Shown here: one piece after another, positions 54,822 to 64,000 of the stretch | How the letters are laid out: each line of letters opens with the position of its first letter | Numbering within the stretch: position 1 is the first letter of the stretch | Assembly (NCBI GenBank): GCA_031761405.1 | Contig: JASEVX010000085.1 | Location: 434,001-498,000, forward strand | DNA length: 64,000 nucleotides | Direction: 5' to 3' | Source: Serripes groenlandicus | Taxonomy: Eukaryota > Mollusca > Bivalvia > Cardiida > Cardiidae | The notes under the pieces: model-generated | What the model was told of the DNA's origin: nothing | The model's database searches: none | What the model saw: the letters and a program-made list of their open reading frames with translations, nothing else | Made by a program: the position numbers and the translations under genes

Positions 54822-55405
54822 ATGTTAACATTAACATACATGTGTAGATATCTTTATCATGAAGTCATTTATTTGATTTATTTATTAACCCTTTCCCTCA
54901 TACGACAATTCTGCAGCAGACGACTTTGAACATATTTTGTCAAAAACTGGACAATCTCAATAATTGAATGAATAACATAGGACTTAAAGTGGAAAACATT
55001 GTGGCAAAAGGAGAAATTGCACGTTTTGTGCAATTTCTTCTTTTGTCACTATGTTTTCAAAAAGCCGTCTGCTGCAGAGGCGTCAGAAAGCGTCTATATG
55101 GGGGAAAGGGTTAAGATGGTAATACGATTGTGTATTTCAAATGGAACAGAAAATGGAATGTGGTTTTACGCCGCTTTCAACGGTACTTCCGATATATCCC
55201 GGTGGTTTCTGGGTAAAATACACCCTGGTATGAAATTAACATTAACATACATGTGTAGTAGATATCTTTATCATGAAGTAATTTATTTGATTCATGTTAG
55301 ATGGCAATACGATTGTGTATTTCAAATTGAACCGGAAATGGATTGTTTTTACGTCGCTTTCAACGGTACTTCCGGTATATCCGGTGGTTTCTGGGTAAAA
55401 ATTAC
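54822..55405. repeat. Tandem duplication interrupted by a MITE-A in copy 1
   Basis: ACATTAACATACATGTGTAG then TATCTTTATCATGAAGT, TTTATTTGATT and AATACGATTGTGTATTTCAA occur twice. In copy 1 the parts (54828-54884 and 55115-55223) are separated by a MITE-A. In copy 2 (55232-55405) they are joined with no insertion. The 159-residue frame 54999-55478 merely runs across this. Confidence 0.9.
54885..55114 (-). mobile_element. MITE-A, full length, with an empty site nearby
   Basis: TTAACCCTTTCCCTCATACG opens and ATATGGGGGAAAGGGTTAA closes 230 bp. The hairpin is AATTGCACGTTTTGTGCAAT. The tandem paralogue at 55294-55302 has GTTAGATGG where this copy has TTAA-element-TTAAGATGG. Confidence 0.95.
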
Positions 55406-55491
55406 CAGTACTACCGCTATTATATATTGTTTTCCTTACACCAGCCCAGTAGTCATATTGCTATCCTTACAACTCTGAGCGCCAAGGTTTA

Positions 55492-55720
55492 ATTGATTGG
55501 GGCTTAACGCCGTTTTCAACAATTGTACAGTCATATCACGGCCAGTACTCCACACAACTTACTTTCCAAGCAACGGGCAGCTTTTTTTTAACATAGACTG
55601 TAATGTAAGCCCATTGGTGAAAGAACAATGACGCTTGTCACAGTGACTTTAATCAAACGACGGAAAGAATGTTGGCCGAGCTGGGATTCAAACTCACAAT
55701 CCCTGGATTGAGAGCCAAGG
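55492..55720 (-). mobile_element. SINE type 2
   Basis: Minus-strand box B GAGTTTGAATCCC, body complement GTAAGCCCATTGGTGAAAGA, and the core at the left (GGGGCTTAACGCCGTTTTCA). The box A part of the head is lost or replaced near 55715. Confidence 0.85.
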
Positions 55721-56202
55721 AGGGAAGGTATTACGGCCATTTCTTAAGCCTTTGTTATGGCCCCCCCCGACCGGGACACTGCATGGCTAATGCATGGAAA
55801 ACATATATAAATGTAATTATTAATTAACTATTGCGTATTTGACGCGATACTAGAACAACCGTAGAGCTAATACAGAACAAAAGAAGACAATATTTGCTAA
55901 AACTCGCCTAATATGGACCAAGTCGGCCAATATGAATTTCTGCCGTTTTCATTGGCTACAAAACTCGCCAAATACGAAATCTGAGGAATGGACCATTTTC
56001 ATTGGCTGTCGAAACTCGCCTTATACGAGAATGGTGGAACACAAAAATGAATTAGGTAGCCGTCTTTTTTAAAGATCAACGCATTGAATTGACAAAGTAA
56101 CCGATTTTAACTTATATTTTCCGCCATATTAACCATTAATTGTTTATTTAAGATTATAACTAAAGACTCATGTATTTATAAAAAAGTTGATTAATAAAAT
56201 AC
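55721..56202. other. Unannotated stretch related to the following hairpin
   Basis: AGTCGGCCAATATGAA at 55921 resembles part of the hairpin arm at 56217. Two AACTCGCC-TTTTCATTGGCT units at about 55904 and 55964 form an imperfect 60-bp direct repeat. No gene. Confidence 0.55.
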
Positions 56203-56339
56203 TTATTAATTAGGTGATTTCATATTGGCCGAGTTATTTGTCCTCTGTCAGCAGTATTGTCCTTCGCCCTTCGGGCTCAGGCCAATACTGCATACCTCGG
56301 ACAAATAACTCGGCCAATATGAAATCACCTAATTAATAA
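56203..56339. repeat. 41-bp perfect inverted repeat with inner stems
   Basis: The left arm 56203-56243 (TTATTAATTAGGTGATTTCA...) and right arm 56299-56339 are exact complements. Inside, GCAGTATTG pairs with CAATACTGC and GCCC-TTC-GGGC caps the tip, so nearly the whole 137 bp can fold as one long hairpin. Confidence 0.96.
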
Positions 56340-56941
56340 CATTATAGTATAATCATTAACTTTAGTCAAACATTTCTATTTTTCAATCAATACACGATGC
56401 TTTCAAACGTCACCCACTGCTGATGAGAGAAAGGGCCAATTGTGGTATTAAAGAGGCAAACAGTTTTTTGTTTAGTTTTGAGAATTGATAGATCATTTCG
56501 GGACACCAATACATCATCTGCATAATCAATAGCAGTATGCAATCTGTAATTTTTAATTAATTCTATTCGGATTAATCGAACAAGTTCGGATGTTCTGCAA
56601 GATGTTTGTCATTACGAATGTGGTAGTGGATCAGTGAAGCGTTGTAATAGAACATTATTCCCTTTCTTTCACACAGAAGACGTTATGCATCAAGATACGT
56701 TCCTCTTTGACATGCATTCGACTGGTTGCACCAAGCGCACACTGCACAGTGTGAATAACACTACACTACACTGGTTTCGTTGAAATAAATTCCTACTGCA
56801 TTTAACAATAAATATTACAAAAGCTCAGTTTTTGTTCGGCTAAATAGTCACCTGTTGAAACGACACGATGTGTTCCTTTCCCTTTCTTTCTTCTTTTATT
56901 TTGTTTAACTTTGTAAACAACTTCTGAACCAAGACTCTAGA
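56340..56941. other. Unannotated stretch
   Basis: No supported gene or repeat family. Confidence 0.5.
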
Positions 56942-57201
56942 ACACGGAGGAGAAAACCAACAGTATGGCCTCTGCGTAATGTATCGATCCAGATCAGCCT
57001 GCGCAGTCCGCGCAGACTGATCCGGGCCGACACATTCCGTCTCAGGGGGATAGAGGTATAGAGTAATGATTCCTAGGACAGAAAATCCACAAAAGTCGAA
57101 AAGTGTCTATCTGGGTAAGCCTACGCGGCATGCTTAGGCTGATCCGGGTCGATACTTTACGCAGACTCCAAAATGTTGGTTTTCTCCGCGGGACGGCTCA
57201 A
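56942..57201 (-). mobile_element. MITE-B, left terminus damaged
   Basis: ACGGAGGAGAAAACCAACAG opens and TTTTCTCCGCGGGACGGCTCA closes. The internal CGCAGTCCGCGCAGACTGAT is intact. Confidence 0.92.
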
Positions 57202-57355
57202 ATAGATGATTACTCCAAACTTATTTATGTTAAGTCTATTGCGCACAGGCTCTCAGCTGAAAGTCACGATCGATGTCAGCTTCCTGGAGACTTAACAACT
57301 CGTGTAGTGTGTGTGGAAACCCCAAAAGGCATATCAATATATATTACAAACCCCC

Positions 57356-57581
57356 CTCCTCGATGGTGTTGTGGAATAGTGTCCGCCTCCTCGGGTGCGG
57401 GATGTCGCAAGTTCGATCCCTGCCTGGTCATACCAAATACTTTAACACAGGTAGTAATGGTTTTCTTTCCTTAGCGTTCATGATCGTGGGTTGGCATTTA
57501 CGACTGGGATAAATGGACCAGTAACATTGATTAAGGCGAAATTTAACTGAAAAAGTATTGGTAGCGGCGTAAAACATCATC
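57356..57581 (+). mobile_element. SINE type 1, near full length
   Basis: Box A-like CTCGATGGTGTTGTGGAATA, box B-like AGTTCGATCCC, GGTCATACCAAATA, GGATAAATGGACCAGTAACA and a diverged core GAAATTTAACTGAAAAAGTA with GGCGTAAAACATCAT. Confidence 0.87.
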
Positions 57582-58031
57582 TGCAGCAGACGGCTTTTTG
57601 AAAACATAGTGACAAAAGGAGAAATTGCACAAAACGTGCAATTTCTCCTTTTGCCACAATGTTTTCCACTTTTTGTCATAGGTTATCCATTCAATTATGG
57701 AGATTTTCTATTTTTTAACAAAATACGTTTCAAAGTCGTCTGCTGCAGAATTGTCGTATGAGGGGAAAAAGGGTTAATGAGGATTGTAAGTTTTCAATCG
57801 ATCGTTCATTGGTGTAGTAAACTAGTTTAATTTTCGTTCAAACGCATGTTTTTTCACATCGATTGCTTAACCGAAAACGGCGAAATTTAACTGAACAAGT
57901 ATTGAAAGCGACGTAAAACATCATAAACAAAAATACATCACGAATTAATGAAGTTTTCAATCGATCGTTCATTGGTGTAAACTAGTTTAAGTTTCGTTCA
58001 AACGCATGTTTTTTTCACATCGATTGATAAA
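57533..58031. repeat. Local duplication of a SINE end plus flank, one copy carrying a MITE-A
   Basis: GCGAAATTTAACTGAA plus GTAAAACATCAT occurs at 57536 and 57880. TTTTCAATCGATCGTTCATT occurs at 57791 and 57954. Copy 1 has a MITE-A between the two parts. Copy 2 has an intervening ACGAATTAATG with an intact TTAA. Confidence 0.85.
57582..57778 (+). mobile_element. MITE-A, 5' end lost
   Basis: Starts at CTGCAGCAGACGGC directly after the SINE end and finishes ATGAGGGGAAAAAGGGTTAA. The hairpin is AATTGCACAAAACGTGCAAT. Confidence 0.9.
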
Positions 58032-58126
58032 CCGCAAAACGTTCATGCACGATGTGTGCTTCCCGGAGTGCTTATCCAGTTCTCTATCGTTTGTTTGGAA
58101 CTTGAAACCACAAAGGCAAAAACCTG
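58032..58126. other. Unannotated spacer
   Basis: Short unique sequence between the duplication and the SINE head remnant. Confidence 0.5.
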
Positions 58127-58192
58127 CTCACCACGGGATCAAACCCGGGACCTTTGACACACGAGACTCCGACGCTCTACCGCTGCTTCAAT
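58127..58192 (-). mobile_element. SINE head remnant
   Basis: The minus strand shows AGCGGTAGAGCGTCGGAGTC and GGTCCCGGGTTTGATCCC, i.e. box A- and box B-like stretches, with no recognisable body. Confidence 0.65.
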
Positions 58193-58844
58193 GTCTTCCA
58201 CAAGTGGGCAAACCAGTATTATGTGTGTGGCATGGCTTTTTTGGTAGGACCAATTAGATCATAACGTGTAAAACATGACTTTCAAGTGTAACTTTAGAAA
58301 CATTTTTAAAAAGAAATGTTACAGGTAATTGGTTTAAACAGCTAACAAACATGTCTTATTCAGGTGGGTTTAATGTACCCTTTCCTTTTCAGTTAACCTC
58401 CAAAGATTTCATTTTATGTTTACAAGGCGAGTTGCAGATTGTTTTATTCAGGACAGACAAAGCACTGTTGATATAAGCTCGAGCCTAAAAGAATAGGACT
58501 TAATTACAATAAAAATTATCAAGAGCTGTATTTAGATATTTTAAATGTAAATCTTCGAGTTAATATGACGGGTTTATGCACACACTCTTCGATTTGCTAC
58601 AGACAGATACTCGAGATAGCAGGTGCCCCCACAATGAGGAAAATTGTCAAAGTTGTATTACAAACGATATTGAAGATGATTACCACCATTTAATTTTATA
58701 ATTATCCATCTATGCAAAAGTGCGTTGAGTTGAGCCAATCAGATAAGAAAATAATTGTTAAAAACAAACCCGAACCTGTCCAGCTCTGTAAACAAAAAAC
58801 AAAAAACATTTAATATTTTCTTCTTTTTTTCAAATATCCATTTA
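58193..58844. other. Unannotated AT-rich stretch
   Basis: No gene or recurring element found. Confidence 0.5.
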
Positions 58845-59036
58845 CCTCGTGTAATAGGTCTGCAACAGAGAACTTATATGTAGTCAAAGATGGAATATAT
58901 TTATAAAAATGAAGTAATCATTGAATAAAGTTGAAAGTAGAAATTGCTAATTATCAGCAATTTCTCCAATAGCTACACAGTTTTAAGAAGTCGTTTGCTG
59001 CAGTGGCATCAACATGCGTCAACATGTGGGAAAGGG
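58845..59036 (-). mobile_element. MITE-A, decayed
   Basis: GGTCTGCAACAGAGAACTTA, the hairpin AATTGCTAATTATCAGCAAT, CGTTTGCTGCAGTGGCATCA and ATGTGGGAAAGGGA. Confidence 0.78.
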
Positions 59037-59122
59037 ATTTTGACATTATTCCCCTCGGACGTTTAAGTATTGACGAAGTTTTATGTAATTGGTTAAAGCA
59101 ACCTGTATGAATTATGACATTT

Positions 59123-59352
59123 TTAACCCTTTCCCTCATATAGACGCTTTCTGACGCCTCTGCAGCAGACGGCTTTTTGAAAACATAGTAACAAAAGAAG
59201 AAATTGCACAAAACGTGCAATTTCTCCTTTTGTCACAATGTTTTCCACTTTTAGTCATAGGTTATCCATTCAATTATAGAGATTTTCTATGTTTTGACAA
59301 AGTACGTTCAAAGTCGTCTGCTGCAGAATTGGTATATGGGGGAAAGGTTTAA
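59123..59352 (+). mobile_element. MITE-A, full length
   Basis: TTAACCCTTTCCCTCATATA opens and ATGGGGGAAAGGTTTAA closes 230 bp. The hairpin is AATTGCACAAAACGTGCAAT. Confidence 0.94.
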
Positions 59353-59503
59353 AAAACTCCAATTCTTATCGTTTCCATTTTTTTGGCTGCACGTGTGCGG
59401 GGTGATTAAAATGTTATGAATTTATAGGGGTAAAAATATGACGTCTTTTATCATAATAATCCGGAAATACCCCCGACGTGCAACGTTAATACAGATTTTC
59501 TTG

Positions 59504-59589
59504 TAACCCTTTCCAACATGCAGATATAATTTGACGTTTTGTCAGCAGACGACTTTTGCAATAATGTTTTTAAATTCTGTTAAAAGGTA
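59504..59589 (+). mobile_element. MITE-A, short derivative
   Basis: TAACCCTTTCCAACATGCAG and GTCAGCAGACGACTTTTGCA, truncated at GTTAAAAGG before the next copy. Confidence 0.75.
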
Positions 59590-59818
59590 ACCCATTTTCC
59601 ACATGCAGACGCGCTCCGACTCATTTGCAGCAGAAGACTTTTGAAAACATTGTGGCAAAATGAGAAATTGCTCATGATGAGCAATTTCCCCTTTTGCCAC
59701 AATGTTTTCAACTCTTTTTATTGGTTAAACTCTAATTTTTGGGAGATATTTCGAATTTTTGCCAATATGTTTTCGAAGTCGTCTGCTGCAGAAATTTCGT
59801 ATGTGGGATAGGGTTAAA
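59590..59818 (+). mobile_element. MITE-A, divergent full-length copy
   Basis: ACCCATTTTCCACATGCAGA opens and GTATGTGGGATAGGGTTAA closes. The hairpin AATTGCTCATGATGAGCAAT and long outer stem TTGTGGCAAAATGAGAAATT are well kept. Confidence 0.88.
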
Positions 59819-59924
59819 GATGTTTCGTGATTTTTTTTTTAAATTTAAGCATGGTTTCTATATCGAGTAGAAAACACTACGGGGAGACTGGCCCATTTTT
59901 CATGTTGACTCATGTTTCACTGTC

Positions 59925-60182
59925 GAGTTTCACAAAGTCGACTCTTCCATGGGGGAAATTTAGACCACTTCAAAAATTTGGTAAAATTTAATGTCAAAGT
60001 GGCAACCAATTCAAATTTCAGGAGAGACAAGCTCGTTATGAGTTATACAAGTCTCACCTGAATATGTAGTGTTTGCATAAGCGGTAAATTGCCCTAAATT
60101 AGTAGCAAAAGAGTGAATAATGTTTTCAAACGTCATTTGCTGCAGAAGCGTCAAAATACGTCGGTATCCGGGAAAGAGTTAA
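59925..60182 (-). mobile_element. MITE-C fused to a MITE-A end
   Basis: TCGACTCTTCCATGGGGGAA, CAAATTTCAGGAGAGACAAG and TTGCATAAGCGGTAAATTGC match MITE-C. The copy then continues into AATGTTTTCAAACGTCATTT, GCTGCAGAAGCGTC and GGGAAAGAGTTAA, a MITE-A right end. Confidence 0.68.
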
Positions 60183-60202
60183 CAAAACCAATCAAAGAAG
60201 GG

Positions 60203-60432
60203 TTAACCCTTTCCCTCATATAGACGCTTTCTGACGCCTCTGCAGCAGACGGCTTTTTGAAAACATAGTGACAAAAGTAGAAATTGCTCAAAACGAGTAA
60301 TTTCTCCTTTTGCCACAATGTTTTCCACTTTTAGTCATAGGTTATCCATTCGATTATAGAGATTTTCCATTTTTTGACATAATATGTTCAAAGCCGTTTG
60401 CTGCAGAATTGTCATATGAGGAACAGGGTTAA
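60203..60432 (+). mobile_element. MITE-A, full length
   Basis: TTAACCCTTTCCCTCATATA opens and ATATGAGGAACAGGGTTAA closes. The hairpin has one broken pair (AATTGCTCAAAACGAGTAAT). Confidence 0.93.
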
Positions 60433-60522
60433 ATGTAGATAGTTTTTATTTAGAAAAGTAAGATGATACTTTTCTAGTTTCATTATCTTTCATATAAAAT
60501 TGATAAATGTATCTTGGACATA

Positions 60523-60712
60523 TTTTAACCATTTCCCACACACAAACGCTTTCTGACGCCTCTGCAGCAGACGACTTTTACTGATCAATGTCTCCCTTTG
60601 TCACGATGTCGTCAACCCTATTAGATAATTACGGTTTAAGTTATAGAGGATAACCATATTTTTAACATTTGTGTTTCAAAGTCGTATATTCCATACTTGT
60701 TTCATGCGTTAA
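60523..60712 (+). mobile_element. MITE-A, divergent
   Basis: TTTTAACCATTTCCCACACA, GACGCCTCTGCAGCAGACGA and TTTCAAAGTCGTATATTCCA. The hairpin is deleted and the right end lacks GGGAAAGGG. Confidence 0.75.
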
Positions 60713-60791
60713 ATACATTCATTTTTAAAATTTCCATGATTTTAAGTTAGTTAAGCGTATAGCCTGTGGATCTACATTTCTTTCTATTATC

Positions 60792-61044
60792 GGTCGCCTC
60801 GGTAGTGAAGTGGTAGAACGTCCGCATCGGGTGCGGGAGGTCGCGGGTTCGATCCCAGACCGGGTCATACAAAAGGCTGTAAAAATGGAAATAATGGCTG
60901 CCCTGCTTGGCGAACAGGGTTACGGGGTTAGCATTAAGACAAATGGACCAGTTGTACTGATAAACGTACACAGGAAACGCCGTGATATAACTGGGGGAAA
61001 GAAATGATGAAAGCGGCGTAAAACCCCAAACAATCAATCAACTT
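60792..61044 (+). mobile_element. SINE type 1, full length
   Basis: Box A-like GCCTCGGTAGTGAAGTGGTA and box B-like GCGGGTTCGATCCC, the GGGTCATAC junction, body, core GCCGTGATATAACTGG and a CAAACAATCAATCAA tail. This is the best type 1 reference in the window. Confidence 0.92.
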
Positions 61045-61152
61045 TCTATGATCTTTCTATTATCAGGAGTTGTCTGATCAATATAACATACACCTCAGAC
61101 CCATACACCTCTTCAATGAACGCAGACGAAATAAGTTATTACTTAGATCGCC

Positions 61153-61417
61153 AGTGTCTCGGTGGTGTAGTGGATAGAGCGTCCGCCTCAAGGTTTGGAG
61201 ACTGTTGTTCAATTCCCAGGCGGATCATACCAAATACTTTTAAAACTGATACTGGCTTCCCTCATTGGTGCTCAGTGTTGCGGGGATAGCGTGACTTACA
61301 TCTGATGCCCTAGTTTCAAGGATAAATGTGTCAGCAGCACTTGTAAATTACCCAGGAAATGACCGTGATATGATGACTGAAATGCTGTTGAAGGCGGGGT
61401 AAAACAACATTAGAAAA
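61153..61417 (+). mobile_element. SINE type 1, diverged
   Basis: GTCTCGGTGGTGTAGTGGAT (box A), a weak box B TTCAATTCCCAGG, then GGATCATACCAAATACTTTT and a core ACCGTGATATGATGACTGAA. Confidence 0.85.
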
Positions 61418-61659
61418 CCGAATTCGCTTCGTATGCATTGTTAATATTCTATCAGGAAATGCAATAAACGTTGAAGTCAGAACATAAATCACAAACAAGA
61501 CCATTTATTAGATCGTTCCGTGATATTTATTTTCTGAGCATTTATTTGAGAAAAATCTTAACACTTGTACTAAAAGCTCTTAAATTGTTTAACTTCATGA
61601 CTTTTGAACCAAATATCATTTAATAGTTGTAAAGTAACTGACACAGTCTAAGGTTAACC

Positions 61660-64000
61660 CTTATTGCACTGTACGGTACTTTAAACAACATTTTTATGCC
61701 AAATTACGCTCGACTGTAATCAATGTGAGTATGTCCTGCTCCGCACGACTTTACACACATTTGAGTTAAATTTAACGTAGGACTTTAAACAACATTTGCT
61801 TAACATGTTAAGTACGACTTTAAACACAATTTGCTTAACATGTTACGTACGACTTTAAACAACTTTTGCCGACCATATTACGCGCGATTTTAAACAACAT
61901 CTGCGTACCATATTACGCGCGACTTTAAACAAAATCAGCGGACCATATTACGCGCGACTTTAAACAACATTTGCCTACCGTAGTACGCATTTTAAACAAC
62001 ATCAGCGTACCATATTACGCGCGACTTTAAACAAAATCAGCGGACCATATTACGCGGGACTTTAAACAACATTTGCCTACCGTAGTACGCATTTTAAACA
62101 ACATCAGCGTACCATATTACGCGCAACTTTAAACAACATTAGCGTACAGTATTTCGCACGACTTTAAACAGTGTTTACGTACCATATTACGCACGACTTT
62201 AAACAACATTTAAACAATATTTAAGTACCATATTACGCATGACTTTAAACAAGATTTGAATACCATAGTACGCACGACTTTAAACAACATGTGCGTACTT
62301 TATTACGCACGACTTTAAACAAAATTTAGGCACCACATTACGCTCGACTTAAAAAGACATTAGCGTACCATATTACGTTCGACTTAAAACAACATGTGCA
62401 AACCATATTACGGACGACTTATAAAAACATTAGCATACCATATTACGTTCTACTGTAAACAACATTAGCGTACAATATTACGCGCGGTTTTAAAAAACAT
62501 CAGCGTATCATATATAACACACGACTTAAAAAACCCATTAGCCTACCATATTACGTTCTACTTAAAACAACATGTGCATACCATATTACGCACGACTTAA
62601 AACAAACACATTTGCGGACTCTATAAAATACGAATTTTAAGAACATGTGCGTATTTTATTACGCACCACTTTAAACAACATTTAGGTTATTACGCACGAC
62701 TTATAACAACATTCAGGTACCTTATTACGCAAGACTTTTAAAAACATTTAGGTACCATATTACGCACGACTTTTAACAACATTTAGGTACCATATTACGC
62801 ACGACTTTTAACAACATGTAGGTACCATATTACGCACGACTTATAACAGCATTTAGGTACCATATTACGCACGACTTTTAACAACATTTAGGTACCTTAT
62901 TACGCACGACTTTTAACAACATTTAGGTACTTTAATACGCACGACTTTAAACAACATTTAGGTACCATATTACGCACGACTTATAACAACATTTAGGTAC
63001 CATATTACGCACGACTTTTAACAACATTTAGGTACCTTATTACGCACGACTTTTAACAACATTTAGGTACTTTAATACGCACGACTTTAAACAACATTTA
63101 GGTACCATATTACACACGACTTTTAACAACATTTAGGTACCTTATTACGCACGACTTTTAACAACATTTAGGTACTTTAATACGCACGACTTTAAACAAC
63201 ATTTAGGTACCATATTACGCACGACTTATAACAACATTTAGGTACCATATTACGCATGACTTTTAACAACATTTAGGTACCATATTACGGACGACTTATA
63301 ACAACATTTAGGTACCATATTACGCACGACTTTTAACAACATTTAGGTACCATATACGCACGACTTATAACAACATTCAGGTACATTATTACGCACGACT
63401 TTTAAACACATTTAGGTACCATATTACGCACGACTTTTAACAACATTTAGGTACCTTATTACGCACGACTTATAACAACATTTAGGTACCTTATTACGCA
63501 CGATTTTTAACTACAGGTAGGTACCATATTACGCACGACTTTTAACAACATTTAGGTACCATATTACGCACGACTTATAACAACATTTAGGTACCATGTT
63601 ACGCACGACTTTTAACAACATTTAGGTACCATATTACGCATGACTTTTAACAACATTTAGGTACCATATTACGCACGACTTTTAACAACATTTAGTTACC
63701 ATATTACGCACGACTTATAACAACATTTAGGTACCATATTACGCACGACTTTTTTTAACAACATTCAGGTACCTTATTACGCACGACTTTTAACAACATT
63801 TAGGTACTTTAATACGCACGACTTTAAACAACATTTAGGTACCATATTACGCACGACTTATAACAACATTTAGGAACCATATTACGCATAACTTTTAACA
63901 ACATTTAGTTACCATATTACGCACGACTTATAACAACATTTAGGTACCATATTACACACGACTTTTAACAACATTTAGGTACCATATACGCACGACTTAT
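61660..64000. repeat. 35-bp tandem satellite, about 65 copies, open at the window end
   Basis: The monomer is GTACCATATTACGCACGACT then TTTAACAACATTTAG. Copies from 61660 to about 62640 are diverged. From 62690 on they are nearly uniform and contain GGTACC, a KpnI site. From about 62820 a four-monomer (140-bp) order (TTATAAC, TTTTAAC, CTTATT, CTTTAATAC variants) recurs. The array clearly continues past 64000. Confidence 0.96.

Noticed and set aside
54999..55478. 159-residue frame on the plus strand
   Set aside because: It begins inside a MITE-A and crosses a tandem duplication; no domain is visible.

Overview
This window looks like repeat-dominated non-coding DNA from an animal nuclear genome. 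I find no intact protein-coding gene and no rRNA or true tRNA gene. The evidence for a metazoan is short interspersed elements (SINEs) with tRNA-like Pol III heads, dozens of small inverted-repeat transposons (MITEs), trinucleotide microsatellites, long tandem satellites, decayed LINE reverse-transcriptase tails and an assembly gap of exactly 200 N. The repeat style resembles marine mollusc genomes, a bivalve being my best guess; that is an impression from memory, not a search result. Nearly every open reading frame is an accident of a repeat: poly-Leu/Ser/Val/Thr from a GTA microsatellite, in-frame satellites, or MITE arms.

Layout. 1-2564: 55-bp satellite. 2.8-6.3 kb: SINE and MITE fragments and a 399-bp-period tandem duplication. 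6.6-8.3 kb: two GTA-type microsatellites, the second beside a decayed LINE tail. 9.6-13.5 kb: MITEs, SINEs and a GATT microsatellite grown from a SINE tail. 14.4-15.6 kb: tandem array of 205-bp palindromic units. 15.7-19.1 kb: dense TTAA-bounded MITEs. 19.2-20.6 kb: 43-bp satellite. 21.26-21.46 kb: gap. 22.6-24.6 kb: 61-bp and 75-bp satellites. 25-32 kb: MITE and SINE mosaic with a nested insertion, a composite MITE and a 605-bp tandem duplication with a perfect hairpin. 34.1-36.0 kb: LINE remnant, then a MITE whose inside has grown into a 65-bp satellite. 36-44 kb: SINEs and nested MITEs. 44.4-45.9 kb: interleaved inverted repeats. 48.1-49.2 kb: tandem duplication with hAT-like ends. 51.4-52.8 kb: 47-bp satellite and a 28-bp satellite made of a Pol III box A. 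53.4-54.1 kb: GC-richer patch with NRF-1-like motifs. 54-60.7 kb: more MITEs, two with matching empty sites, and a 41-bp perfect-arm hairpin. 61.7-64.0 kb: 35-bp satellite running off the end.

Four MITE families recur and are named here for convenience. MITE-A has ends TTAACCCTTTCCC, is about 230 bp and piggyBac-like, with about 40 full or partial copies. MITE-B has ends TGAGCCGTCCCGCGAGAAAA, is about 250 bp, with 13 copies. MITE-C is TTAA-bounded with a CTCTTTCGC end, 3 copies. MITE-D has ends TCGAGGGCTTGG, 2 copies. Three SINE types (1, 2, 3) differ in their tRNA-like heads but share a 3' core. The strand given for a MITE only records relative orientation within its family. The window's interest is in how these elements nest, swap arms, become tandem arrays and fuse.
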